Below, one piece after another: positions 28,686-38,245 of a stretch of DNA of 64,000 bases (position 1 is the first letter of the stretch; the number at the start of each line of letters is the position of its first letter). The notes below the pieces were generated by a model. The model was not told where the DNA came from and did no database searches. It saw only the letters and a program-made list of their open reading frames with translations. Source of the DNA: Flavobacteriales bacterium (GTDB taxonomy: Bacteria; Bacteroidota; Bacteroidia; Flavobacteriales_D; Sanyastnellaceae); contig JADKIZ010000015.1 in the NCBI GenBank assembly GCA_016722445.1, positions 66,665 to 130,664 of the forward strand, read 5' to 3'. Both the position numbers and the translations under genes were made by a program.

Positions 28686-29812
28686 ATGAAACTCAATACA
28701 AAAGTAATTCATGCAGGTGCGCATCCCGATCCTTCTACTGGTGCAATCATGACCCCGATTTATCAAACCAGTACCTATGTACAGGAAGCACCAGGTGTCA
28801 ACAAAGGATTTGAATACGCCCGTAGCCAAAACCCCACCCGTCAAGCATTAGAAGAAGCCGTGGCGATCATTGAAAATGGACAATACGGTTTGGTATTTGG
28901 CAGTGGCGTGGCAGCAACCGATGCGGTGATTAAATTATTAAGTCCGGGTGATGAAGTAATTGCTGCTAGCGATATGTATGGCGGTACTTATCGTTTGTTC
29001 ACCAAGATTTTTGGTTTGAAATTTATTTATGTTGATACCACCAATCCTGAACAAGTAAAAGCTGCTATTACAGCAAATACCAAATTGATTTGGTTGGAAA
29101 CACCCACCAATCCATTGATGAATATCACCGATATTAAAGCAGTATCAGTGATTGCGAAAGCAGCGGGTGCTTTATTATGTGTAGACAATACATTTGCATC
29201 GCCCTACTTACAAAACCCACTGGATTTGGGTGCTGATATTGTGATGCATTCAGCAACGAAATATTTAAGCGGACATAGTGATGTGATCCAAGGTTGCTTG
29301 GTGATGAATGATCCAGCACTTCGGGAACAATTATATTTTATTCAAAAAGTTGTGGTGCGGTACCCGGACCGATGGACTGTTTTCTGGTTTTGCGTGGTAT
29401 CAAAACTTTGGCAGTAAGAATGAAAGCCCATTGTGAAAATGGTGAGAAGATTGCGCATTGGTTAAAAGCCCATCCCAAAGTGGCTAAAGTATATTGGCCT
29501 GGCTTTACGATCATCCTGGTCATGCAGTAGCTAAAGCACAAATGCGTGGTTTTGGTGGTATGATTAGTTTTGAATTAGCCAATGATAGTGTGGAAGAAGC
29601 CAAACGTGTTTTATCCTCAACCCACCTTTTTCATTAGCAGAAAGTTTAGGTGGTGTTGAAAGTTTGATCAATCATCCTGCTAGCATGACGCATGCATCCA
29701 TACCAAGAGAAAAAGAATCAAAGATGGTTTGAGTGATTCATTGATTCGTTTAAGCGTAGGGATTGAAGATGGGGACGACTTGATTAAGGACTTAGCGAAA
29801 GCAATTGGGTGA
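28686..29812 (+). CDS. Cystathionine gamma-synthase/gamma-lyase family PLP enzyme (frameshifts)
   Basis: About 376 residues. N terminus KLNTKVIHAGAHPDPSTGA, YARSQNPTRQALE, FGSGVAATDAV, DMYGGTYRLF, LETPTNPLM and the PLP-lysine motif HSATKYLSGHSDV identify the Cys/Met metabolism fold-type I family; the end DGLSDSLIRLSVGIEDGDDL is also typical. Indels near 29345, 29505 and 29620. It makes or breaks cystathionine, or acts as O-succinyl/acetylhomoserine sulfhydrylase or methionine gamma-lyase; these cannot be separated by eye. Its stop overlaps the start of the next gene (TGATG). Confidence 0.85.
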
Positions 29813-30571
29813 TGAATAAAAAAGAAATTAAAATACTCTAAAACAAGAAGGTTGATTTTTACAATCAACCTTCTTTCATTCAAGCCGATCCAATTTCAAT
29901 TCCGCATTTATTTACCAAGCAGCAGGATATTGAAATTGCTGGGTTTTTTGCAGCCACTTTTTCTTGGGGAAATCGCACTACCATCATCAACAAATCCAAG
30001 GAATTGATGCAACTCATGCAGATGCAGCCCTATCAATTTTGTTTGAACCAAGACCCATTGCATTAAAACAATTAGCTGGTTTCAAACACAGAACATTTAC
30101 CGCCGACGACTTATACTTCTTCATTAATTTTTTTCATCAGCATTATTCCAAATACCCCACACTTGAAACAGCTTTCTTTCCTAAAAAAGGAATGACTGTT
30201 GAAGCAGGTTTGAATCATTTCAGAGCTTATTGTTTTTCATTTGAGCATCTTCAACGCACCAAGAAACATGTATCTTCTCCGCAGCAAAAATCAACCTGTA
30301 AAAGGTTAAATATGTATTTGCGTTGGATGGTCAGGAATGATCATAAAGGGGTTGACTTTGGTATCTGGAAAAGATCACACCTGCTGATTTGATTTGTCCG
30401 CTTGATGTGCATGTAGCCCGTGTAGCCCGACAATTGGGCCTACTGAAACGCAAGCAAAACGACTGGGAAGCAGCAATGGAACTCACCATGAATCTTCGTA
30501 ACTTGGATGCAGTAGACCCTGTGAAATATGATTTTGCCTTATTTGGCACTGGTGTAATGGAGAACAAATAA
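29812..30571 (+). CDS. TIGR02757 family protein (DUF2400; frameshifts)
   Basis: About 253 residues. Contains VDFYNQPSFIQADPISIPH, QDIEIAGFFAATFSWGNR, CKRLNMYLRWMVRND and ICPLDVHVARVARQLGL, the diagnostic segments of TIGR02757, a conserved Bacteroidota family of unknown function with a helix-hairpin-helix-like fold. Indels near 29842 and 30370. Starts on the ATG that overlaps the preceding stop, so translationally coupled. Confidence 0.75.
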
Positions 30572-30584
30572 ACGATGATGTATT

Positions 30585-30790
30585 ATGAAGCATTTCAATT
30601 TCAGAAAATCATTGAGTTTATTATTACTCAACTTTGTTTTAATCCTCATCATTAATTTTTTATTTGCTTGTTGGGGACCCGCTGTAGAATCACCCATCAA
30701 TTGGCTGCATTTAATCAGTAAAACAATGCTGATGGCCATCGTTTTACCATATTGTTGATCCTTTTGATCAAAAAGAAAACAGAAGATTAA
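30585..30790 (+). CDS. Small two-TM membrane protein (frameshifted)
   Basis: About 68 residues: two hydrophobic helices (SLLLLNFVLILIINFLFA and TMLMAIVLPYLLILL) separated by CWGPAVESPINWLHLIS, ending in KKKTED. One base is missing near 30752. No family recognised. It overlaps the next gene (TAATG) and follows TIGR02757 by 13 bp, so the three form an operon. Confidence 0.5.
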
Positions 30791-31114
30791 TGTCTACCGA
30801 ACCTGCCATCATACAATTACTCAATCAAGAACTGGCTTTGGAGTTATCCGCAAAACTGAACATGGATGAACTCAAAGCAACATCTCCACCTATATCAATC
30901 ACCTCATCAACACTGATTTTGAGAAACTGATTTTTATCTCTACCGTATTGATGTGCATGAAGCCAAAATGAAGCAATTACTGCAAGCACATGAAGGGGAG
31001 AATGCCGCCGCGTTGATTGCTCAACTGATCATTGATCGACAAATACAAAAAATAGAAACGAGGGAGACTTTTAAAAGCAATACCAACGAAGAAAGTAGTG
31101 AAGAAAGGTGGTGA
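30790..31114 (+). CDS. Conserved hypothetical protein (frameshifted)
   Basis: About 108 residues. The first part (MSTEPAIIQLLNQELALELS) reads in one frame. After an indel near 30885 it continues as INHLINTDFEKLIF, then YRIDVHEAKMKQLLQA and AALIAQLIIDRQIQKIETR. Mostly helical and charged, no signal peptide. It looks like a short conserved Bacteroidota protein of unknown role. Start overlaps the preceding stop. Confidence 0.5.
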
Positions 31115-31198
31115 GTTTATTTTTAAATGATTTTTTGAGCGATTGTTCGGTGCCTTCCAAAACTGTAATTTTAAGCATCAACTTATAACCAGCTGTTC

Positions 31199-32209
31199 AT
31201 GAAATTGGTCAAACGATTGCTCAAAGGATTCCTGATCCTGATTGCCGTATTAGCGATTATCTATTTTAGGTCCTACCCCTGAAAAGCCCAACTACAACAA
31301 TCAATTACCGGTAGTTCCTACTGATGCAACTGCCCTCATCAACTACGTACAAGCACAGGAAGCTCAACACAAAGTAAAACCTGCAAATGAAGCAAGGATT
31401 GTATGGGCCAATGATTCTTTGAAACAAAAAACCGAATATGCCATTGTATACCTGCATGGGTTTTCTGCTTCACAAGAAGAAGGCGCTCCTGTACATCTGA
31501 ATGTGGCAAAGAAATTCGGTTGTAATTTATATCTGTCAAGACTAGCCGAACATGGTATCGATACAACTGAAGAAATGATGAACCTCACGGCGAACAAATA
31601 CTGGGAAAGTGTAAAGCAAGCGTATGCCGTTGGAAAGCAATTGGGGAACAAAGTGATTATCATGGGTACTTCCACCGGAGGCACAAACGCACTTCAACTG
31701 GCTGCTAATTTCCCAGGAATTTCAGCACTGGTATTATTATCTCCCAATATTGCTATTCGGGATCCGAATGCATGGTTGGCCAATGATCCTTGGGGTTTGC
31801 AAATCGCAAGACTTGTAAAAGGCTCCAACTATAATACCACCAAGGACCAACGGGATATTTATAAGAAATACTGGAACCTCATTACCGATTGGAAGCGATC
31901 ATCAATTTGGAAGAGTATCTTGAAACAACCATGAAGCAAGAACTTTTACTACGAATCAAACAACCGACTTTGCTCTTGTATTACTATAAAGACGAAGTGC
32001 ATCAGGATAGTGTGGTGCAGGTAAATGCGATGCTTAAGATGTATGATCAACTTGGTACGGCTGCCGAATTAAAAAGAAAACAAGCAATGCCCAATACAGG
32101 CGATCATGTATTAGGGAGTTATATCAAATCGAATGATTATCAGGGAGTAGAAGCAGAAATCACAAAATTCATGATGGATATCTTAGATTTAAATCAGATT
32201 CCACAATAA
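31199..32209 (+). CDS. Membrane-anchored alpha/beta hydrolase (frameshifts)
   Basis: About 336 residues. A basic-hydrophobic N terminus (KLVKRLLKGFLILIAVLAIIYF) is a signal anchor. The hydrolase core has VYLHGFSASQEEGAPV (oxyanion strand), nucleophile elbow IMGTSTGGTNAL with Ser in GTSTGG, a late segment TLLLYYYKDEVHQDSVVQV with a candidate acid residue, and GDHVLGSYI with the likely catalytic His. Indels near 31267 and 31895. An esterase or lipase acting at the envelope is likely; substrate unknown. Confidence 0.75.
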
Positions 32210-32234
32210 TTAGTTCACATTAATTATCAAGCAT

Positions 32235-33606
32235 ATGTCATCACCATTAAGTCGCCGCGATGTATTAAAAGCACTCGGTATTTCTATTGGCGGAACTGTT
32301 CTGCCGCTTTCTTCTTGGGCCACCAATGAATTGGGTGAAAAATCATTCTACCCGATTTTAGCAATGGTCTAAAACTCGACAAACCCATTACAGCAATTAC
32401 TTGTGGTGCAGGTAATCGAGGAAATGTATATGGTGGTTTTTCATTGCAGTATCCTGATCAATTGGATATTGTGGGTGTGGCAGAACCCATTCCGATTCGA
32501 AATGAACGATATGCTAAAAAACACAATATCAAGGATGAGAATCGTTTTGTAACTGGGAAGATGTATTTAAACGACCCAAGTTTGCAGATGCGATTATCAT
32601 TACTACTCCTGATAATTTACATTATGGTCCTTGTATGAAAGCCTTAGAAATGGGCTATAATGTATTGTTAGAAAAACCGATTTCGCCAAGTGAAAAAGAA
32701 TGTCGCGATATTTTAGCGATGACTAAAAAAACCGGTAAAATTGTTGCGGTTTGTCATGTACTTCGGTATGCCCCTTATTTTGTTGAACTCCGTAAAGTGA
32801 TCCAAAGTGGGGTTTTAGGTAAAGTGGTGAGTGTGCAACATTTGGAACCCATTAGTCATGTACATATGAGTCACTCCTATGTACGTGGTAACTGGCATAA
32901 TAGCAAAGCAACCACACCCATTATTCTTGCAAAAAGCTGTCACGATTTAGACATTCTTCGTTGGATGTTGGGCAAAGAAAGTAAAAGTATTCATGCGCTT
33001 GGTGACTTGAGTTGGTTCAAATCTGCCAATGCACCCGAAGGCAGCACAGCGCGTTGTACAGATGGTTGTAAAGTAGAAGGATCCTGTCCCTACTCTGCTT
33101 TAAAAATTTACTATCGTGAAAGAGGTTGGAACTATGTATTTGATTTGCCAGAGGATAAAGACAAACAAGCAGCCTATGTGTTGGAACAATTAAAAACAAC
33201 CAATTACGGACGATGCGTATACAAAATGAATAACGATCAACCCGATCACTATACCACCAATATTTTATTTGACGAAGGTGTTACTGCCAGCTTTAGTATG
33301 GAAGCCTTTACTTCTTATGAAGGAAGAAGAACAAGAGTGATGGGAAGTTTGGGTGATGTGGTTGGTGATATGACCAGTTTTGTGCATACCGATTTTCTAA
33401 CGGGTAAGAAAACAGAATGGAAAACTGAAACTGATGGACATGGCGGTGGCGACTGGCGTTTAGCCGCCAACTTTGTACAAGCTGTTGCTAAAAACGATGC
33501 TTCCCTTTTAACTTCAACCATTGATGCTTCTATTGAAAGTCATTTGATGGGCTTTGCAGCAGAACAAAGTAGAAAAGAAGGCAAAGTGATTAACATTCAT
33601 GTTTAA
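32235..33606 (+). CDS. TAT-exported Gfo/Idh/MocA family oxidoreductase (frameshifts)
   Basis: About 457 residues. The N terminus LSRRDVLKALGISIGGTVLP is a twin-arginine signal. Then a Rossmann fold (ITAITCGAGNRGNVYGGF, DAIIITTPDNLHYGP, VLLEKPISPSEKEC with the EKP motif) and the C-terminal alpha/beta domain (KSCHDLDILRWMLG). Cysteines at TARCTDGCKVEGSCPY are unusual. Indels near 32350 and 32575. Such exported oxidoreductases act on sugars or cyclitols with tightly bound NAD(P). Ends at a strong terminator. Confidence 0.82.
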
Positions 33607-33649
33607 AAATTGCATCGGTCTTTAAACCGTTGAATCTGAACTTCTATAC

Positions 33650-33688
33650 AACAGGTTGTTTCCCACCAGAAGCAACCTGTTTTTATTT
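33650..33688 (+). terminator. Rho-independent terminator
   Basis: AACAGGTTG and CAACCTGTT pair across a 14-nt loop, followed by TTTTATTT. It terminates the oxidoreductase gene. Confidence 0.7.
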
Positions 33689-34142
33689 GCAGCTTTGTGT
33701 CCCCTCAAATCCTTCTGTCCCGCCCTTTGCGAAAACCTTTATCCTCCTCGTGCAACCTTCTTGTCCTTTGCAAACCTTTGTGCCTCAGCAACCCTTCTTG
33801 TCCTTTGTGCAACCTTCGTGCCATCATTGTACTTTGTGAAATCTTACTTGATTTTGAGTACCACTTTCCCCTAATAAAAAAAGCGGGCCCTGATAGACAT
33901 CATGGGCCCTTTGCTTACCTCTGAAACCACAAAAACGATTATAGTGAACCGGTATCATTGTGCAATGATATACCAGTAAATAGTTCAATAACTTACTGTA
34001 TTAGAGCTACAAAGTTGATCAGTTGGACTTGGAATAGACTTGCTTCTTGCAGGAAAATTGGAATAGGTTATTACAGGAGACAGATGTTTCGGGTTAAATA
34101 TAGAGTGCAGATTCTGATTATGCAAGCCGGAAACCAAATAGC
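33689..34142. other. Intergenic region with degenerate CCTTTG(T/C) repeats
   Basis: 33700-33840 is a low-complexity run with repeated TCCTTTG, GCAACC and CTTCTTGTCC words and no coding support. From 33920 to 34142 nothing recognisable was found. The hairpin at 33875-33911 is listed separately. Confidence 0.45.
33875..33911 (-). terminator. Minus-strand terminator
   Basis: GGGCCC(A)TGAT and ATCAGGGCCC form the stem; on the minus strand a run of seven T follows. It lies 230 bp past the stop of the cupin-like gene. Confidence 0.55.
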
Positions 34143-35011
34143 TCAGGAAATTTCTTTTTCCGCCAACGCAAACGCCTTTTTCTCTTTGTATGCATACCAC
34201 CATTGAGGGGCAGTTTTCTTCAGCATCGTGTCAATACTCCGCATCCCGAACAGATTCCAAGCGCCTTTCAATTTGGGTACCAATCCCTCTTGTAAGGCCC
34301 TCAAACTCATGGCAAAACCACTATCCATATATTCCATATGATGCCAGAACTCGGCTGGCATAAAGAGTGATCGCACCATGTTCAAGAATTACCTCATAAC
34401 CCTTTCGCCAATTGAATGGCAGGGAATTTTTGATAGTCTGTTGCCCGTTTGTTCGTTATATCGACTAAAATCAGCCAAACTCAACACTTCAAAAGGCTTC
34501 GGATACAATTTATGTTCTTCAAAAGGGAACAAAGCACCCTTTTCCGTCCAATGAACTGTGTATGGAGGATATGTGATAAATCGATATCAAAATGCATATG
34601 TGTTACACTCGAAGCACCTCCTGCAAATAACATTGGATATTCTTTACAAAACCAGTCATGTATTCTTCTGGCCATGTAAAATCCCTTTGTTAATGGTGGC
34701 GCATGATCGAAAATATTAAAGAGGAAAAGTCGCCATGCGGCCGGTCCTTTTGAAATCATATCAATATACTCACCAAATGTTTTATAATCATCGGCCGTAT
34801 TGATCGGTGTATACGCATCACTCTTCACATTGTTATAGATTCCACTTTGTGATGCCCTGCTACTTCTTTTAAATAATTCCAATCCCATTTATTGAATGCT
34901 GGCCATTGTTTAGAGAGGATTTCAAGATTACCGGCTTCCCTTTTCATAATACTCCTTGCGAAATTGTTCAGCACTTAGTTGATCAAAGCTGTCAATAGGT
35001 TGTAAAAGCAT
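34143..35011 (-). CDS. Cupin-like/JmjC-type Fe(II) dioxygenase-fold protein (frameshifts)
   Basis: About 289 residues. HMHFDIDLSHILHTQFIGRK gives the HxD facial-triad segment and following strand of JmjC/Cupin_8 proteins, and FMPAEFWHHMEYM gives the distal His. The start MLLQPIDSFDQLSAEQFRKEYYEKG and the PVIL that follows are common in FIH-type hydroxylases. Indels near 34385, 34440-34480, 34880 and 34940. It would use 2-oxoglutarate, Fe(II) and oxygen to hydroxylate a protein or small molecule; target unknown. Confidence 0.75.
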
Positions 35012-35109
35012 AGCAGTAATAATGATGATAGCTTAAATATAAAATAAGAAATGGAAATTTATACTTATCAAAACCTAAAATTCATCAGATTGATTGCGTA
35101 ATTTTAAGC

Positions 35110-35537
35110 ATGCTACTGCATGTACATCCGGTGAACCCCCAGCCTCGACAGATCAAGACAATCATCGATTGCTTAAAATCGGGTGGTATTATTATTTATC
35201 CCACTGATACGATTTATGGTTTGGGTTGTGACATTTTCCAGCAAAAAGCCATTGAACGAATTTGTAGAATTAAAAATGTAGATCCTCAAAAAGCACAACT
35301 CTCTTTTATTTGTCATGATTTGAGTGATTTGAGCACTTATACAAAGAGTGCGCTTCTCTCCCAGGCGAAATGGTAGAAGAATACACTGATCCAGAACTGA
35401 TGCATGCCAATTTCAGCAAACTGGTTGATCTAGTTGTTGATGGCGGTATTGGTGGTATGATTCCTTCAACCATTATTGATTGTACCGATGAAATGCCTGT
35501 CGTGATCAGAGAAGGTTTGGGTGAATGGAGCGAATAA
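35110..35537 (+). pseudogene. Sua5/YciO/YrdC-family protein with internal deletion
   Basis: The first 80 residues (KTIIDCLKSGGIIIYPTDTIYGLGCD, IERICRIKNVDPQKAQLSFICHDL) and the last 55 (EYTDPELMHANFSKLVDLVVDGG, STIIDCTDEMPVVIREGLGEW) match YrdC proteins that make threonylcarbamoyl-AMP. Between them about 60-65 residues of the normal ~205-residue domain are missing, including the PGPxT-type core, and the join at about 35365 is also out of frame. As written the gene cannot be functional. Either a real deletion or an assembly collapse. Confidence 0.7.
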
Positions 35538-35539
35538 AA

Positions 35540-35566
35540 AGGCCCCAGATTGCATCTGGAGCCCGT
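35540..35566. terminator. Bidirectional hairpin
   Basis: GGCCCCAGAT and ATCTGGAGCC form a stem around TGC, flanked by AAAAA on the left. It separates the YrdC-like gene from the convergent small gene. Confidence 0.5.
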
Positions 35567-35587
35567 ATATATAATCAATAAAGAATG

Positions 35588-35878
35588 TTATCCTCTTTTT
35601 CTATTATTGTGCATAGCGAAATGACGCTGACGTTTGTATTGTTTCATCTCCCGACGAATATGTTTACGTTCCATTGGTCCAATATGACCATCATTCCTTT
35701 TAGCTAAACGCATATCTCGACGAATATGATTTTTTTTCTTTTGTAAATGAACGGCTTCGCCTTTGGTAATTTGCTTGCTTACGCGATGATGAAGAAGGGG
35801 GTGCTGATTTACCTGTGCTTCTGCAGTAATACCGATACCGGCAAATAAGATGAACAGGAGTAGTAATTTAGTTTTCAT
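35588..35878 (-). CDS. Small secreted basic protein
   Basis: 96 residues with a signal peptide (MKTKLLLLFILFAGIGITAEAQ). The mature part is very rich in Lys, Arg and His, with repeated HIRR-E/D-M motifs (HIRRDMRLAKRN, HIRREMKQYKRQ). Two similar halves suggest an internal duplication. Such proteins are common in Bacteroidota and of unknown function; the basic surface would suit binding polyanions, which is inference. Confidence 0.7.
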   Translation of the reverse strand: MKTKLLLLFILFAGIGITAEAQVNQHPLLHHRVSKQITKGEAVHLQKKKNHIRRDMRLAKRNDGHIGPMERKHIRREMKQYKRQRHFAMHNNRKRG

Positions 35879-35920
35879 GTGTTTCGTTTTTAAAAGTTTC
35901 AGTTATGACGAAACAGGGTA

Positions 35921-36535
35921 TCAAAGGTTTAAATCGGTTTGCAAAAATTCTTTCCCTGGCTGGATATTGAATGACATGCGATGGTGCTCACAAAGTCCAA
36001 ATTGCGTAATTGCATTGCGGTGTTCTAGGGTGCCATAACCCTTGTTTTTCTGCCAGTTATACTGAGGAAATGCGGGGTGTAGCTGCTGCATATATTCATC
36101 CCGATAGGTTTTGGCTAATATACTAGCAGCTGCAATGGAGGCAAATCGGCCATCCCCTTTTACAAAGCATTGATGGGGCGTACGCTTGTATTTAATAAAT
36201 CGATTACCATCAATTAATAAGAGTTGCGGTTTTAGCTGCAGTTGATCAATGGCCAAGTGCATGGCTTTAAATGAGGCCTTCAAAATATTGATTTGATCAA
36301 TTTCTGCTGCTTCCACTTTAGCAACTGCGCATGCAATTGATTCTTGTTCAATTACTAGTCTCAACGTATCTCGGTCTTTTTCTTTTACTTGTTTTGAATC
36401 ATTGAGTAAAGGATGATAGAAATCACGCGGCAAAATCACTGCAGCTGCAAATACAGGCCCTGCATAACAACCCTTACCCGCTTCATCGCAGCCGGCTTCA
36501 ATGAATTCTTCTTGAAAAAAAGAGAGCAGTGACAT
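35921..36535 (-). CDS. rnhB: Ribonuclease HII
   Basis: 204 residues from the ATG at 36535. The signature EAGCDEAGKGCYAGPVFAAAV contains the two N-terminal acidic catalytic residues, with LLLIDGNRFI and VKGDGRFASIAAASILAKTYRD supplying the other active-site segments. It cleaves RNA in RNA-DNA hybrids and misincorporated ribonucleotides. A TATCTTTG box (minus strand, 36540-36547) ends only 4 bp upstream, so the leader may be absent or the true start slightly inside. Confidence 0.92.
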   Translation of the reverse strand: MSLLSFFQEEFIEAGCDEAGKGCYAGPVFAAAVILPRDFYHPLLNDSKQVKEKDRDTLRLVIEQESIACAVAKVEAAEIDQINILKASFKAMHLAIDQLQLKPQLLLIDGNRFIKYKRTPHQCFVKGDGRFASIAAASILAKTYRDEYMQQLHPAFPQYNWQKNKGYGTLEHRNAITQFGLCEHHRMSFNIQPGKEFLQTDLNL

Positions 36536-36653
36536 CACTCAAAGATATTTGATATCTGTAAATGGATCGTGATGTTGATAAGAGAACCTGTAACTTTAAT
36601 GCTGATTTAACTAAAATCAAAGAAACTTTAAAAACGAAGCCTAATATTAGAAC

Positions 36654-37293
36654 ATGAGTATGCAGCAAACAGATCAACTGGTTCGCAATCAATACCCTTT
36701 TTGAAGAAGGCCTCATTCAAGAGATTGAAGCTTCTGTGAATTCAAAACTTTAAGGCCAATGAAGTCATCATGCGGAAGGGTCAATTTATCCGTAGTACAA
36801 TGCTCCTATTAAATGGGCTCATTAAAATATATCGTGAAGATGATGATGGTAACGAATTCCTCATGTATTATCTCAAAGCAGGAGAAGCCTGTGCCTTTCA
36901 ATGGTTTGTGCTGCCAAACATGAAGCAAGCCCCATTATGGCAAAAGCGGTTAATGAAACTGAAGTGATGATGGTACCCGTAGATACCATGAGCGAATGGA
37001 TGAGCAAGTATAAAAGTTGGTACCAGTTTGTCATTGAAACCTATCGTGCACGATTTGATGAACTCTTGGTTACACTCGATAATGTAGCCTTTAGAAGTAT
37101 GGATGAACGATTAGAATTTTATTTAAAACGTGCGAAAGAAGCACAACATACCCATCAAATAGAAATCAGTCATCAAGAAATTGCCAACGAACTCAACACT
37201 TCCAGAGAAGTAATTTCCAGACTACTCAAGAAGATGGAACAAAAAGGCATGCTGGCTTTACATCGAAACGTGATTGAATTAAAAAATATTTGA
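36654..37293 (+). CDS. Crp/Fnr-family transcription regulator (frameshifts)
   Basis: About 215 residues across indels near 36700, 36750 and 36897. The effector domain reads VIMRKGQFIRSTMLLLNGLIKIYRED and YYLKAGEACAF. The C terminus has a winged helix with the recognition segment ISHQEIANELNTSREVISRLLKKMEQKG. No cysteine cluster for an Fe-S centre is visible, so it is not a classical FNR; it might sense a sulfur species, haem or nucleotide. It lies just upstream of a sulfur-oxidation island whose promoters carry Crp-like palindromes, so it is the likely local regulator. Confidence 0.82.
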
Positions 37294-37304
37294 TTCAGAT
37301 ACTA

Positions 37305-37320
37305 TGTGATTTGAATCACT
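37305..37320 (+). promoter_or_regulatory. Crp/Fnr-type operator 1
   Basis: TGTGATTTGAATCACT, a near-perfect palindrome (TGTGA-N6-TCACt). Its centre is 32 bp upstream of the centre of CAGATTTG (37341-37348), a -7-like box before the TauE/SafE gene. Confidence 0.6.
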
Positions 37321-37353
37321 CAACTTATAAAAAATACTGGCAGATTTGCATTC

Positions 37354-38150
37354 ATGGAAATTTGGGGATATATCGCAGCTATTTTTATCGGTTTATCACT
37401 GGGCCTAACAGGCGGCGGTGGTTCGATCCTTACGGTACCTGTATTGGTTTATCTTTTTGGCGTTGAGCCCGTATTAGCAACAGGTTATTCTTTATTCATC
37501 GTAGGTGCAACCAGTTTGGTAGGCGGACTCAGAGCATATAAATATCAACAAGTAGATTTTAGAGCAGTCTCCTTATTTGGTATACCTTCTATTTTTCCAT
37601 ATTCATCGCTCGTCATTTTGTTTTGCCAGAAATTCCTGATACCGTTTTTTATCTATCAGGACATGCCATACAAAAAGGCAGTTTCCTCATGATTGTTTTT
37701 GCTGCGTTGATGCTTGTGGCTTCTTTTTTTATGTTCGTCCAACGTAAAGAAACCGTCGAAACAGAACAAGAAGTGCATCAATACAAATCACTATCGTTGT
37801 TGATACCTGGTTTGCTAGTTGGTTTTGTTACTGGGCTACTGGGTGCGGGTGGCGGATTTATGATTATCCCAGCATTGGTTTTGATCTTACGTTTACCCAT
37901 GAAAAAAGCAATTGGCACTTCATTACATATCATTGCCATCAATTCTATTTTTGGGTTTTTGTTTAGTATCAAGCAATTTTCCTTCGACTGGAAACTGCTG
38001 ATTTGGACAACGGTTTTGGCCATAGCTGGTGTGTTAGCAGGCACGTGGTTTTCCAAAAAAATCGATAATAAATTACTCAAGAAGATTTTTGGGGGATTTG
38101 TAATGGTAATGGGTATCTATATTCTTGTTAAAGAACTCTATTTTAACTAA
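37354..38150 (+). CDS. TauE/SafE-family membrane transporter (one frameshift)
   Basis: About 265 residues, eight predicted hydrophobic helices. The first half carries GLSLGLTGGGGSILTVPVLVYL and GATSLVGG, the second half the repeat GLLVGFVTGLLGAGGGFMIIPALVL and GTSLHIIAINS. These duplicated glycine-rich motifs are the TauE/SafE signature. Members export sulfite, sulfoacetate or related anions; here sulfite or thiosulfate is likely from context. Indel near 37600. First structural gene after the regulator. Confidence 0.83.
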
Positions 38151-38174
38151 ACCTGATGGCCATTGGGTTTTGAA

Positions 38175-38190
38175 TGTGACTAAAGTCATA
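38175..38190 (+). promoter_or_regulatory. Crp/Fnr-type operator 2
   Basis: TGTGACTAAAGTCATA, an imperfect TGTGA-N6-TCA palindrome. Its centre is 33 bp before the centre of CAAATTTG (38212-38219) upstream of the persulfide dioxygenase gene. Confidence 0.55.
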
Positions 38191-38245
38191 GTTCTTGGCC
38201 AATCTAATCTGCAAATTTGCGCAATAACCACCTAAAAGATAGATC

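Noticed and set aside
29842..29873. Hairpin AAGGTTGATT/AATCAACCTT taken as terminator after the cystathionine enzyme gene
   Set aside because: It lies inside the coding region of the TIGR02757 gene, which starts on an ATG overlapping the preceding stop; protein similarity (VDFYNQPSF) runs through it.
33985..34203. 72-residue minus-strand ORF downstream of the cupin-like gene
   Set aside because: It overlaps the end of the cupin-like gene in another frame and shows no family features.
36540..36547. TATCTTTG box as a definite rnhB promoter
   Set aside because: It ends only 4 bp before the ATG, too close for a normal transcription start; possible but not listed as a feature.
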